From contig NZ_JODS01000001.1 of NCBI RefSeq assembly GCF_000718025.1, forward strand, positions 186,001 to 250,000: a stretch of DNA of 64,000 nucleotides, written 5' to 3'. This document shows positions 57,975-64,000 of the stretch, one piece after another. Origin of the DNA: Kitasatospora purpeofusca (GTDB taxonomy: Bacteria; Actinomycetota; Actinomycetes; Streptomycetales; Streptomycetaceae). The translations under genes were made by a program, and so were the position numbers. The notes under the pieces are model-generated. The model saw only the letters and a list, made by a program, of their open reading frames with translations. It had not been told where the DNA came from and ran no database searches. Numbering within the stretch: position 1 is the stretch's first letter; every line of letters begins with the position of its first letter.

Positions 57975-58145
57975 GGGCGTCGGCCGCTCCCCCGACCGAC
58001 CGGGGCACCGGGCGCGGTGGAAAACCAGGAGCCCGCGCCCGCTCCGGCCGGGTAGCCTGCCCGACGCCCGACGTGCCACGACATTCCCCGGTGTTCCCCG
58101 GTGTTCGCAGTGCTTCCCGATGTTCCCCGACCGACAGGAGATCCC

Positions 58146-58601
58146 GTGTCCGAGCAGCCCTACTCCGGTCCGGACGACCCCCGGGTCACCGCCCTGCGGG
58201 TCGAGGAGTTCGCCTTCCCCGGCCCGCTGCGGGACCAGCTCGTCGACGCCGTGCTGTCCGGGGCCAAGACCAGCACCACCGGCCTGGTCACCCAGTACGA
58301 GGCCGAGGACGAGCCGGTGCCGCGGGTCGGGACCCGGAGCGCCGTGGTGGACTCGGCCGGGCGGATCGTCGCGGTGACCGAGACCACCGAGGTCCGGATC
58401 GTCACGCTCGACGAGGTCGACCTGCAGCACGCCCTCGACGAGGGCGAGGGGTACACCACGGTCGCCGAGTGGCGGGCCGGGCACGAGCGGTTCTGGCACG
58501 GCGACGAAATGCACGCGGTGCTCGGCGACCCGGACTTCACCGTGGAGGACGACACCCGGGTGATCCTGGAGCGGTTCCGGCTGGTCGCCGACTTCCGCTG
58601 A
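58146..58601 (+). CDS. ASCH-domain protein
   Basis: A 151-residue protein from GTG 58146 preceded by AGGAG. It contains the ASCH core: FPGPLRDQLVDAVLSGAKTS with the GxKxxT motif, TRSAVVDSAGRIVAVTETTE, EVRIVTLDEVDLQHALDEGE and YTTVAEWRAGHERFW. ASCH domains bind RNA or modified nucleosides, and some are nucleases or amidohydrolases acting on N4-acetylcytidine. The GAKTSTTGL and EGYTTVAEWRAGHERFW segments match the YqfB-like group. A degenerate GTTCCCCGG repeat precedes the gene (58082-58130). Confidence 0.83.
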   Translation: MSEQPYSGPDDPRVTALRVEEFAFPGPLRDQLVDAVLSGAKTSTTGLVTQYEAEDEPVPRVGTRSAVVDSAGRIVAVTETTEVRIVTLDEVDLQHALDEGEGYTTVAEWRAGHERFWHGDEMHAVLGDPDFTVEDDTRVILERFRLVADFR

Positions 58602-58679
58602 CGGCCGCCGCCCACCCCCGACCCGCCACCGGCAGCGGCGGCGGGCCGGACGGGCGGGGCGGCAGCCGCCGGCCCGACG

Positions 58680-59840
58680 TCACCGCTTCACGGGGCCTCC
58701 CGCGGCGCGCATCGACTTGGTGATGGTCTTCCACTTCTTCAACCGCTCGGAGGCGAGCCGGGCGTCCGAGCGGGAGGCGATCCACTCGTTCTCCCGCTGG
58801 AGCTTGAGGTAGCTGTCCATCCGCCGCTCGGGCAGCGAGCCGTCCTCCAGCGCGGCCCGCACGGCGCAGCCGGGCTCGCCGGCGTGGTGGCAGTCGTGGA
58901 AGCGGCACCCCTCGGCCAGTTCCTCGATGTCGGCGAAGGCGAGCGCCACGCCCTCGCCGCCGTAGAGGCCGACCTCGCGCAGGCCGGGGGTGTCGATCAG
59001 CACCCCGCCGCCGGGCAGCAGGACGAGCTCACGGGTGGTCGTGGTGTGCCGGCCCTTCTGGTCGCCGGAGCGGGCGGCCTGGACGGTCATCACATCGACC
59101 CCGGCGAGCACATTGGTCAGGGTGGACTTGCCGACGCCGGACTGGCCGAGCACGGCGGTGGTGCCGGGCGTGCAGGCGCGCAGCACGTCGATCCCCTCGC
59201 CCGTCTCGGCGCTGACCACCAGGACGGTGACGCCGGGCGCGGCGGCCTCGACGTCGGAGCGGATGAAGTCGGCGTCGTCGACCAGGTCGGCCTTGGTGAG
59301 CACGACCAGCGGCTCGGCACCGGACTCCCAGGCGAGGGCGAGGAAGCGCTCGATCCGGCCGAGGTCGGGCTCGGCGGCGAGCGAGGCGGCGATCACCACG
59401 GTGTCGACGTTGGCCGCGAGCACCTGGCCGTCGGAGCGCTTGCCCGCGACCTTGCGGATGATCGCGGTGGAGCGCGGGAGCAGGGCCGCGACCGCGGGCA
59501 TGGGCAGCCCGGGCGAGAGGTCGACGGCGACCCAGTCCCCGGTGCACGGGCAGTTGATCATGTCGGCGTCGCCGACCTGCCGGGTGTCGGCGCGGACGGT
59601 GCGGAGCTCGCCCGTCCCGGGGTCGACCAGGACGGCGTCGCACCGGCCCCGGTCGATCCGAACGATCCGGGCCGGGACCAGGCCGGCCTCGGCCAGCGGC
59701 GCGAACAGTTCGTCGAGCGCGGTGGTCCAGCCGTAGCCGGCCAGCGATCCGGCGGCCTCGGCGGGCGCGGAACCGTCGGCGCCGGCGAAGGCGGTGGAGG
59801 GGAAGGAGGAGGAGAACGGAGCGGAGGCAGCGTTGAACAA
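58680..59840 (-). CDS. rsgA: Ribosome small-subunit-dependent GTPase A
   Basis: A 386-residue circularly permuted GTPase that checks late 30S assembly. The N-terminal OB domain (about 50-115) precedes G4 VLTKADLVDDAD, G1 GQSGVGKSTLTN and G3 IDTPGLREVG. The C-terminal zinc finger is GCRFHDCHHAGEPGCAV. The order G4-G1-G3 is the permutation hallmark. The start is TTG 59840, with GAAGGG nine bases upstream. That ribosome site is complementary to a sequence just after a small upstream ORF (59909-59980), so translation may be controlled by attenuation. Confidence 0.92.
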   Translation of the reverse strand: MFNAASAPFSSSFPSTAFAGADGSAPAEAAGSLAGYGWTTALDELFAPLAEAGLVPARIVRIDRGRCDAVLVDPGTGELRTVRADTRQVGDADMINCPCTGDWVAVDLSPGLPMPAVAALLPRSTAIIRKVAGKRSDGQVLAANVDTVVIAASLAAEPDLGRIERFLALAWESGAEPLVVLTKADLVDDADFIRSDVEAAAPGVTVLVVSAETGEGIDVLRACTPGTTAVLGQSGVGKSTLTNVLAGVDVMTVQAARSGDQKGRHTTTTRELVLLPGGGVLIDTPGLREVGLYGGEGVALAFADIEELAEGCRFHDCHHAGEPGCAVRAALEDGSLPERRMDSYLKLQRENEWIASRSDARLASERLKKWKTITKSMRAAGGPVKR

Positions 59841-59848
59841 CGCAGTGG

Positions 59849-59904
59849 GCCCTTCGGGAGGAAAGTGGTCCCGCCGGGCTGCTGCGGCTGCGTGCGCGAA
59901 GGGC
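59849..59904 (-). promoter_or_regulatory. SD-sequestering stem upstream of rsgA
   Basis: In the mRNA sense GCCCTTCG (59904-59897) is exactly complementary to CGAAGGGC (59856-59849), which contains the rsgA ribosome site GAAGGG. The first arm begins four bases after the uORF stop. A ribosome stalled at the uORF end would cover the first arm and free the rsgA site. The mechanism is inferred. Confidence 0.5.
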
Positions 59905-59908
59905 TACG

Positions 59909-59980
59909 TCAGCCGGCGGCCGGGAGGGAGAGGTGAACGCGGTCGCTGCCCAGGGCAGCCGTCATGGCAATCGTGGCCAC
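59909..59980 (-). CDS. Upstream small ORF (23 aa), putative leader peptide of rsgA
   Basis: A GTG at 59980 is preceded by GGAGGTGA with eight bases between GGAGG and GTG, the strongest ribosome site in the neighbourhood. It encodes a 23-residue peptide beginning MATIAMTAALGSDRVHLSLP and ending AAG, with its stop at 59911-59909, 68 bases before the rsgA start. Its strong translation signal and its position before an SD-sequestering stem suggest a regulatory leader rather than a functional protein. The peptide does not resemble the known sulfur leader peptides. Confidence 0.55.
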   Translation of the reverse strand: MATIAMTAALGSDRVHLSLPAAG

Positions 59981-60151
59981 GAGACTCACCTCCTGCTTTC
60001 TCTCCTCGGACGGCGCACCACACCGCCCGAACCGGACGTCCAACACGCTAGCGGGGCCGACCGGCCCTGCCAACCGGTTTTTCACCTGCGGTCGCGTCCA
60101 CCACCTTCGGGGTTCAGTACGCCACCCGCGGGGTCCCGTGCGCCCCGGAGC

Positions 60152-61447
60152 TCACCGCCGGTCCCACGGCGGGCTCGGCGGACGGCCCGGCAGCGGGTAC
60201 TCGGGCGGCGGCGCGGTGGGCCGGTCGCTGTCCGGCGGCGGCGGGGCCGGCCGGTGGTGCGGACCGCCGCCGCGCGCCGTGATCCGGCCGCGGACGTTGT
60301 CGGCCGCGAGCACGTCGGCCCACCGCTCGGGGTACTCGGAGGGCACGTCGGCGTCCTCGCCGTCCTCCTCCCAGTACTCCTCCTCGCCGCCCTCGGCGAG
60401 GCCCAGCTCGCGGGCCCGGCGGGCCCGTTCGACGGCGCGCCGGGCGGCCACCTCGCGGACCACGGCGGCGGCGGCCTCCTCGTGCGCGCGCTCGTTCTCG
60501 GCGCGGGCGTCGGCGGTCTCCAGGGTGGGCCAGCGGCGGTCTATGGCCGCGTTCATGGCGGCGCCGATGAGCACCGCGAGCGCGACCACGAAGATCCACA
60601 GCAGTACGGCCACCGGCGCGGCCAGCGAGCCGTACACCGAGTGGCCCTCGATCGAGCTGACCAGGTAGAGGCGCAGCGCGACGCTGCAGAAGACCAGCAC
60701 CACCAGGGCGACCAGCGCGCCGGGGATGTCCTCGCGCCAGGGCGTGGAGACCGGTACCGCCAGGTGGTAGAGCGTCGTCAGCGAGACGATCAGCAGCAGG
60801 ATCGCGAACGGCCAGTAGGCGGCGTTGATCAGCCCGCCGCTCTCCGGCACGGCGTTGGTCACCAGTTCGGGCCCGGCCATCAGCAGCGGCAGCACCAGCG
60901 AGCCGATCACCAGCGCGCCGAGGTAGAGGCCGAGCGACATCAGTCGGGTCTTGACGATGCCGCGCTTGCCGTCGAGCCCGTACATCACGGTGATGGTGTC
61001 GATGAAGATGTAGAGCGCCCGGGATCCGGACCAGAGCGACAGCAGGAAGCCGATCGAGATGAGGTCCGGCCTGGTCTGGTCGAAGACCTGGCGGAGCAGC
61101 GGCTGGACGACCTGGGTGATGGAGGAGTCCGAGAGCACCGTGCCGGCCGCCTTGACGATGTCGGCCTTCAGCTTGTCGATGGTGCCCGCGCCGAGGAAGT
61201 CGTCGAGGTAGCCGAGCGTGCCGGCCAGGCAGAGCAGCAGCGGCGGGATGGAGAGGAGGGTGAAGAACGCCGCCTCGGCGGCGAGCCCGGTGACCCGGTA
61301 CTCGACGCAGGTGTTGGTGGTGTCCTTGACCAGCGCCCAGACGGTGGTCCGCCAGGTGGCCTGCTTGGCCGCCCGCCGGGACCCCTTGCCCCGACGACGG
61401 GAGGGGCGCTCGGGGGCCGACCGGGTCGTTTCGCCTGCTGCTTGCAC
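60152..61447 (-). CDS. YihY/BrkB-family membrane protein
   Basis: A 431-residue protein from GTG 61447; GTG 61507 is a longer option and neither has a clear ribosome site. Six hydrophobic helices include GLAAEAAFFTLLSIPPLLLC, LISIGFLLSLWSGSRALYIF, LYLGALVIGSLVLPLLMAG and VAVLLWIFVVALAVLIGAAM, the YihY/BrkB pattern with a conserved NAAxDRRWP segment after the last helix. The C-terminal 110 residues are acidic, then Pro-rich, and cytoplasmic. Once misnamed RNase BN, the family is of unknown transport or envelope function. Confidence 0.85.
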   Translation of the reverse strand: MQAAGETTRSAPERPSRRRGKGSRRAAKQATWRTTVWALVKDTTNTCVEYRVTGLAAEAAFFTLLSIPPLLLCLAGTLGYLDDFLGAGTIDKLKADIVKAAGTVLSDSSITQVVQPLLRQVFDQTRPDLISIGFLLSLWSGSRALYIFIDTITVMYGLDGKRGIVKTRLMSLGLYLGALVIGSLVLPLLMAGPELVTNAVPESGGLINAAYWPFAILLLIVSLTTLYHLAVPVSTPWREDIPGALVALVVLVFCSVALRLYLVSSIEGHSVYGSLAAPVAVLLWIFVVALAVLIGAAMNAAIDRRWPTLETADARAENERAHEEAAAAVVREVAARRAVERARRARELGLAEGGEEEYWEEDGEDADVPSEYPERWADVLAADNVRGRITARGGGPHHRPAPPPPDSDRPTAPPPEYPLPGRPPSPPWDRR

Positions 61448-61760
61448 AGGCCCAACGTTATCGGGCCCGGACCGGTCGGCCGCTCTCCCGGGGCACGGGC
61501 GCGACACGGGCGGCGCGCGGACGGTATCCGGGCCGTGCGCGAGCAGGGCCCGGGCGGCGTGCGAGCGGCGTGCGGGCGCTGAGAAGAACGCGGAGAAGAA
61601 CGCGGAGAGGAAGCGTCCCGCCGGCGCGGAAAAGAAGGGGATCCAGGGGCCGGTCGGCGGGAGCGGCGGGAACGCGCCCGCATCTCGCCATCCGAAACTA
61701 CGAGGTCCAAAATGCGGACGTTAGTGGACCGCGAGTCGTGCTCCGTGCGAATCTCTTGCC
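61448..61760. other. Intergenic region with 12-bp tandem repeat
   Basis: GAGAAGAACGCG occurs twice (61581-61604), followed by a diverged unit. Downstream, from about 61690, GC falls (GAAACTACGAGGTCCAAAATGCGG), which probably marks the promoter of the sulfur operon. No gene is seen. Confidence 0.45.
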
Positions 61761-61844
61761 ATGCCGAGCGCCGGAACCACCCTAGTTGGTCGACTTCACG
61801 TCGATCTCCTTCGCGTGTCCAGCGCCATCTGTCCGGTGACCTGA
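61761..61844 (+). CDS. Sulfur-assimilation leader peptide (27 aa)
   Basis: ATG 61761 to TGA 61844 encodes a 27-residue peptide. Its end, GRLHVDLLRVSSAICP, fits the pattern (R/L)HVDLxRxSSAxC of the actinobacterial leader peptides found upstream of cysteine and sulfur genes. A cysteine codon near the end allows ribosome stalling when charged tRNA-Cys is scarce, relieving attenuation of the downstream operon. It lies 196 bases before the sulfite reductase start. It is too short for ordinary gene calling. Confidence 0.8.
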   Translation: MPSAGTTLVGRLHVDLLRVSSAICPVT

Positions 61845-62040
61845 GCCCAACCCCGCCGCCTCCCACCGCACCCGGCGCCACCTCACCGCCATCCCCGTCG
61901 AAGCGGATGCGCAGGCGCCGCCCGGCCGCCGCGAAAGCTCCCCCGGTCCTGAGAAACCCGCAGGTCACAGCAGCTTCGCCGGTCGAGCACGCCCCGCGAC
62001 CAACTCGGCGTCAGAGCCACCTGCCCCGAAGGACTTCACC

Positions 62041-63765
62041 ATGGCCACCACCCCCGAGACCGCCGAGCCCACGGCCGAGAGCGCCCCGGCGCGCCGCCCC
62101 GTCGCAGCTCGCAAGGTGACCCGTCACCGCGGCGAGGGCCAGTGGGGCATGGGTCACTTCACCCCCTTGAACGCCAACGAGCAGTTCAAGAAGGACGACG
62201 ACGGTCTCAATGTGCGGACACGTATTGAGACGATCTACGCGCAGCGGGGCTTCGACTCGATCGACCCGGCCGACCTGCGCGGCCGGATGCGCTGGTGGGG
62301 GCTGTACACCCAGCGCAAGGAGGGCATCGACGGCGGCAAGACCGCGATCCTGGACCCGCACGAGCTCGACGCCGAGTACTTCATGCTCCGGGTCCGGATC
62401 GACGGCGGCCGGCTGACGGTCGCCCAGCTGCGCGCCATCGCCGAGGTCTCCGAGGAGTACGGCCGCAACACCGCCGACCTGACCGACCGGCAGAACGTCC
62501 AGTACCACTGGATCCGGATCGAGGACGTCCCGGCGATCTGGCAGAAGCTGGAGGCCGTCGGCCTGTCCACCACCGAGGCCTGCGGCGACACCCCGCGGGT
62601 CATCCTCGGCTCCCCGGTGGCCGGCATCGCCGAGGACGAGATCATCGACGGCACCCCCGCCATCGACGAGATCCAGCGCCGCTTCATCGGCAACAAGGAC
62701 TTCTCCAACCTGCCGCGCAAGTTCAAGTCCGCCGTCTCCGGCTCGCCGCTCCTGGACGTCGCCCACGAGATCAACGACATCGCCTTCGTCGGCGTGGTCC
62801 ACCCCGAGCACGGCCCCGGCTTCGACCTCTGGGTCGGCGGCGGCCTGTCCACCAACCCCAAGCTCGGCGTCCGGCTCGGCGCCTGGGTCCCGCTCGACGA
62901 GGTCGCCGACGTCTACGGCGGCGTGATCGGCATCTTCCGCGACTACGGCTACCGCCGGCTGCGCAACCGCGCCCGGCTGAAGTTCCTGGTCGCCGACTGG
63001 GGCACCGAGAAGTTCCGCCAGGTGCTGGAGGACGAGTACCTCAAGTACAAGCTGGTCGACGGCCCCGCCCCGGCGGAGCCGAGCGGCCGCTGGCGCGACC
63101 ACGTCGGCGTGCACCGGCAGAAGGACGGCCGCTACTACGTCGGCTTCGCACCGCGGGTCGGCCGGGTCGACGGCAAGCTGCTCGGGCAGATCGCCGACCT
63201 CGCCGAGGCCCACGGCAGCGACCGGCTGCGCACCACCGCCGAGCAGAAGATGATCGTGCTCGACATCCCCGAGGACCGGGTCGAGTCCCTGGTGGCCGGC
63301 CTGGAGGCGCTGGACCTGCGGGTCACCCCCTCGCCGTTCCGCCGCGGCACCATGGCCTGCACCGGCATCGAGTACTGCAAGCTCGCCATCGTCGAGACCA
63401 AGGAGCGTGGCCGCACGCTCATCGACGAGCTGGAGCAGCGGCTGCCCGGGTTCGCCGAGCCGCTGACCATCAACATCAACGGCTGCCCGAACGCCTGCGC
63501 CCGCATCCAGGTCGCGGACATCGGTCTCAAGGGCCAGCTGGTGACGGACGAGCAGGGCAACCAGGTCGAGGGCTACCAGGTGCACCTGGGCGGCGCGCTC
63601 GGACTGGAGGCCGGCTTCGGCCGCAAGGTCCGCGGCCTCAAGGTCACCAAGGACGGCCTGCCCGACTACGTCGAGCGCGTCCTGACCCGGTACCAGGAGG
63701 ACCGCACCGAGGGCGAGCGCTTCGCCCAGTGGGCGGCCCGGGCCAGCGAGGAGCAACTGTCGTGA
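62041..63765 (+). CDS. Assimilatory ferredoxin-dependent sulfite reductase
   Basis: A 574-residue siroheme/4Fe-4S enzyme from ATG 62041 behind GAAGGAC. It reduces sulfite to sulfide. The coupled siroheme and cluster cysteines are in TMACTGIEYCKLAIVETK (C-x5-C) and NINGCPNACARIQVADIG (C-x3-C). The siroheme-binding arginines are in TADLTDRQNVQYHWIRIE and RTTAEQKMIVLDI. Two ferredoxin-like half-domains are evident. The neighbours (leader peptide upstream, small zinc-ribbon protein and cysH downstream with stop overlaps) mark the sulfate-assimilation operon, so sulfite rather than nitrite is the likely substrate. Confidence 0.92.
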   Translation: MATTPETAEPTAESAPARRPVAARKVTRHRGEGQWGMGHFTPLNANEQFKKDDDGLNVRTRIETIYAQRGFDSIDPADLRGRMRWWGLYTQRKEGIDGGKTAILDPHELDAEYFMLRVRIDGGRLTVAQLRAIAEVSEEYGRNTADLTDRQNVQYHWIRIEDVPAIWQKLEAVGLSTTEACGDTPRVILGSPVAGIAEDEIIDGTPAIDEIQRRFIGNKDFSNLPRKFKSAVSGSPLLDVAHEINDIAFVGVVHPEHGPGFDLWVGGGLSTNPKLGVRLGAWVPLDEVADVYGGVIGIFRDYGYRRLRNRARLKFLVADWGTEKFRQVLEDEYLKYKLVDGPAPAEPSGRWRDHVGVHRQKDGRYYVGFAPRVGRVDGKLLGQIADLAEAHGSDRLRTTAEQKMIVLDIPEDRVESLVAGLEALDLRVTPSPFRRGTMACTGIEYCKLAIVETKERGRTLIDELEQRLPGFAEPLTININGCPNACARIQVADIGLKGQLVTDEQGNQVEGYQVHLGGALGLEAGFGRKVRGLKVTKDGLPDYVERVLTRYQEDRTEGERFAQWAARASEEQLS

Positions 63766-63941
63766 GTGAGCGTGCCGCCCCCTTCTTCTGCCCGTACTGC
63801 GGGGACGAGGACCTGCGTCCGTCCGAGGCCGGGCACGGCGCCTGGGAATGCCACGGGTGCCGCCGGGCCTTCCAGTTGAAGTTCCTCGGCCTGCTGTCAC
63901 CGAGCAATGGGGGTAACCGGAGTGACCGGCACGACGACTGA
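63762..63941 (+). CDS. Small zinc-ribbon protein of the sulfur operon
   Basis: A 59-residue protein from GTG 63762, overlapping the sulfite reductase stop. Two CxxC pairs (FFCPYCGDED and AWECHGCRRAFQLKF) form a zinc-ribbon or rubredoxin-like knuckle. This small gene is characteristically found between sulfite reductase and cysH in streptomycetes. It may deliver electrons or metal to either enzyme, but that role is unproven. Its end overlaps the next gene by 20 bases. Confidence 0.75.
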   Translation: MSERAAPFFCPYCGDEDLRPSEAGHGAWECHGCRRAFQLKFLGLLSPSNGGNRSDRHDD

Positions 63942-64000
63942 CTTCGAGGAGCTGGCCACCAGGGCCGGCCGCGAGCTGGAGGAGGCCGAGCCGCAGGAGA
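63922..64000 (+). CDS. cysH: Phosphoadenylyl-sulfate reductase, N-terminal fragment (cut by window end)
   Basis: From GTG 63922 (ATG 63907 in the same frame is possible) the frame reads VTGTTTDFEELATRAGRELE and then EAEPQE to the window edge. ELATRAGRELE is typical of the CysH N-terminus in actinobacteria. The catalytic ECG and cluster cysteines lie outside. The call rests on this short stretch and on the operon order sulfite reductase, zinc-ribbon protein, cysH. Confidence 0.7.
   Translation, partial: MTGTTTDFEELATRAGRELEEAEPQE

Noticed and set aside
62011..63900. A 629-codon minus-strand frame opposite sulfite reductase
   Set aside because: It is antisense to a gene with intact cofactor motifs and has no recognisable domain.

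Overview
The window is chromosomal DNA from a filamentous high-GC actinomycete, most likely Streptomyces or Kitasatospora. The support is very high GC with strong third-position bias, many GTG starts with 4-base ATGA/GTGA overlaps, a DUF5753/DUF397 (WhiJ-like) locus, RsbW-type ATPases with a SpoIIE-type phosphatase, SlpD-like secreted peptidases and an actinobacterial sulfur leader peptide. No rRNA, transposase, integrase or cas gene was found. Gene order is mostly conserved-core in style, except for an accessory-looking stretch at about 4-12 kb.

Layout. 0-4 kb: end of a CocE-like hydrolase, a type II toxin-antitoxin pair, an APH-fold kinase, and a SigE-type ECF sigma factor overlapping its membrane partner. 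4-12 kb: two small type I-E CRISPR arrays (6 and 3 repeats) that share a leader. They flank a WhiJ-like regulatory locus, a methyltransferase, an orphan protein, a VOC protein, a family of near-identical hairpins and a 118-nt serine-tRNA-like RNA whose anticodon arm is replaced by a 12-bp stem. 12-25 kb: dienelactone hydrolase with divergent MmyB-type regulator, two coupled Ser/Thr kinases, secreted hydrolases and proteases, a catalytically degenerate serine hydrolase, a lipoprotein and an esterase. 25-32 kb: a GT39 membrane glycosyltransferase, two duplicated TAP-like lipoprotein peptidases with duplicated promoters, and an HNH lipoprotein. 32-40 kb: epimerase with divergent GlxA-type regulator, moaA with divergent mobA-like gene, a zinc-ribbon protein, a TPR protein, an FhuF-like iron-sulfur protein behind an iron box, and a DUF2637 protein. 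40-48.9 kb: stress-signalling phosphatase and ATPase, then an urease-like ureAB(frameshifted)-ureC pair with agmatine deiminase and a TetR regulator. 48.9-58.6 kb: degenerate PP2C protein, DUF3105-DUF305 pair, MFS pump with MarR regulator, GNAT, ogt-alkA DNA alkylation repair pair and ASCH protein. 58.7-64 kb: rsgA behind a small ORF and SD-sequestering hairpin, a YihY/BrkB membrane protein, then the assimilatory sulfur operon (leader peptide, sulfite reductase, zinc-ribbon protein, start of cysH).

The most unusual items are the serine-tRNA-like RNA beside the second CRISPR array, the putative uORF translational attenuator of rsgA, the covarying palindrome family, and the urease-like genes paired with agmatine deiminase without any urease accessory gene. 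All functions are inferred from sequence reading alone. Motif calls are direct observations. Family names are from recognised motifs, not from a search.
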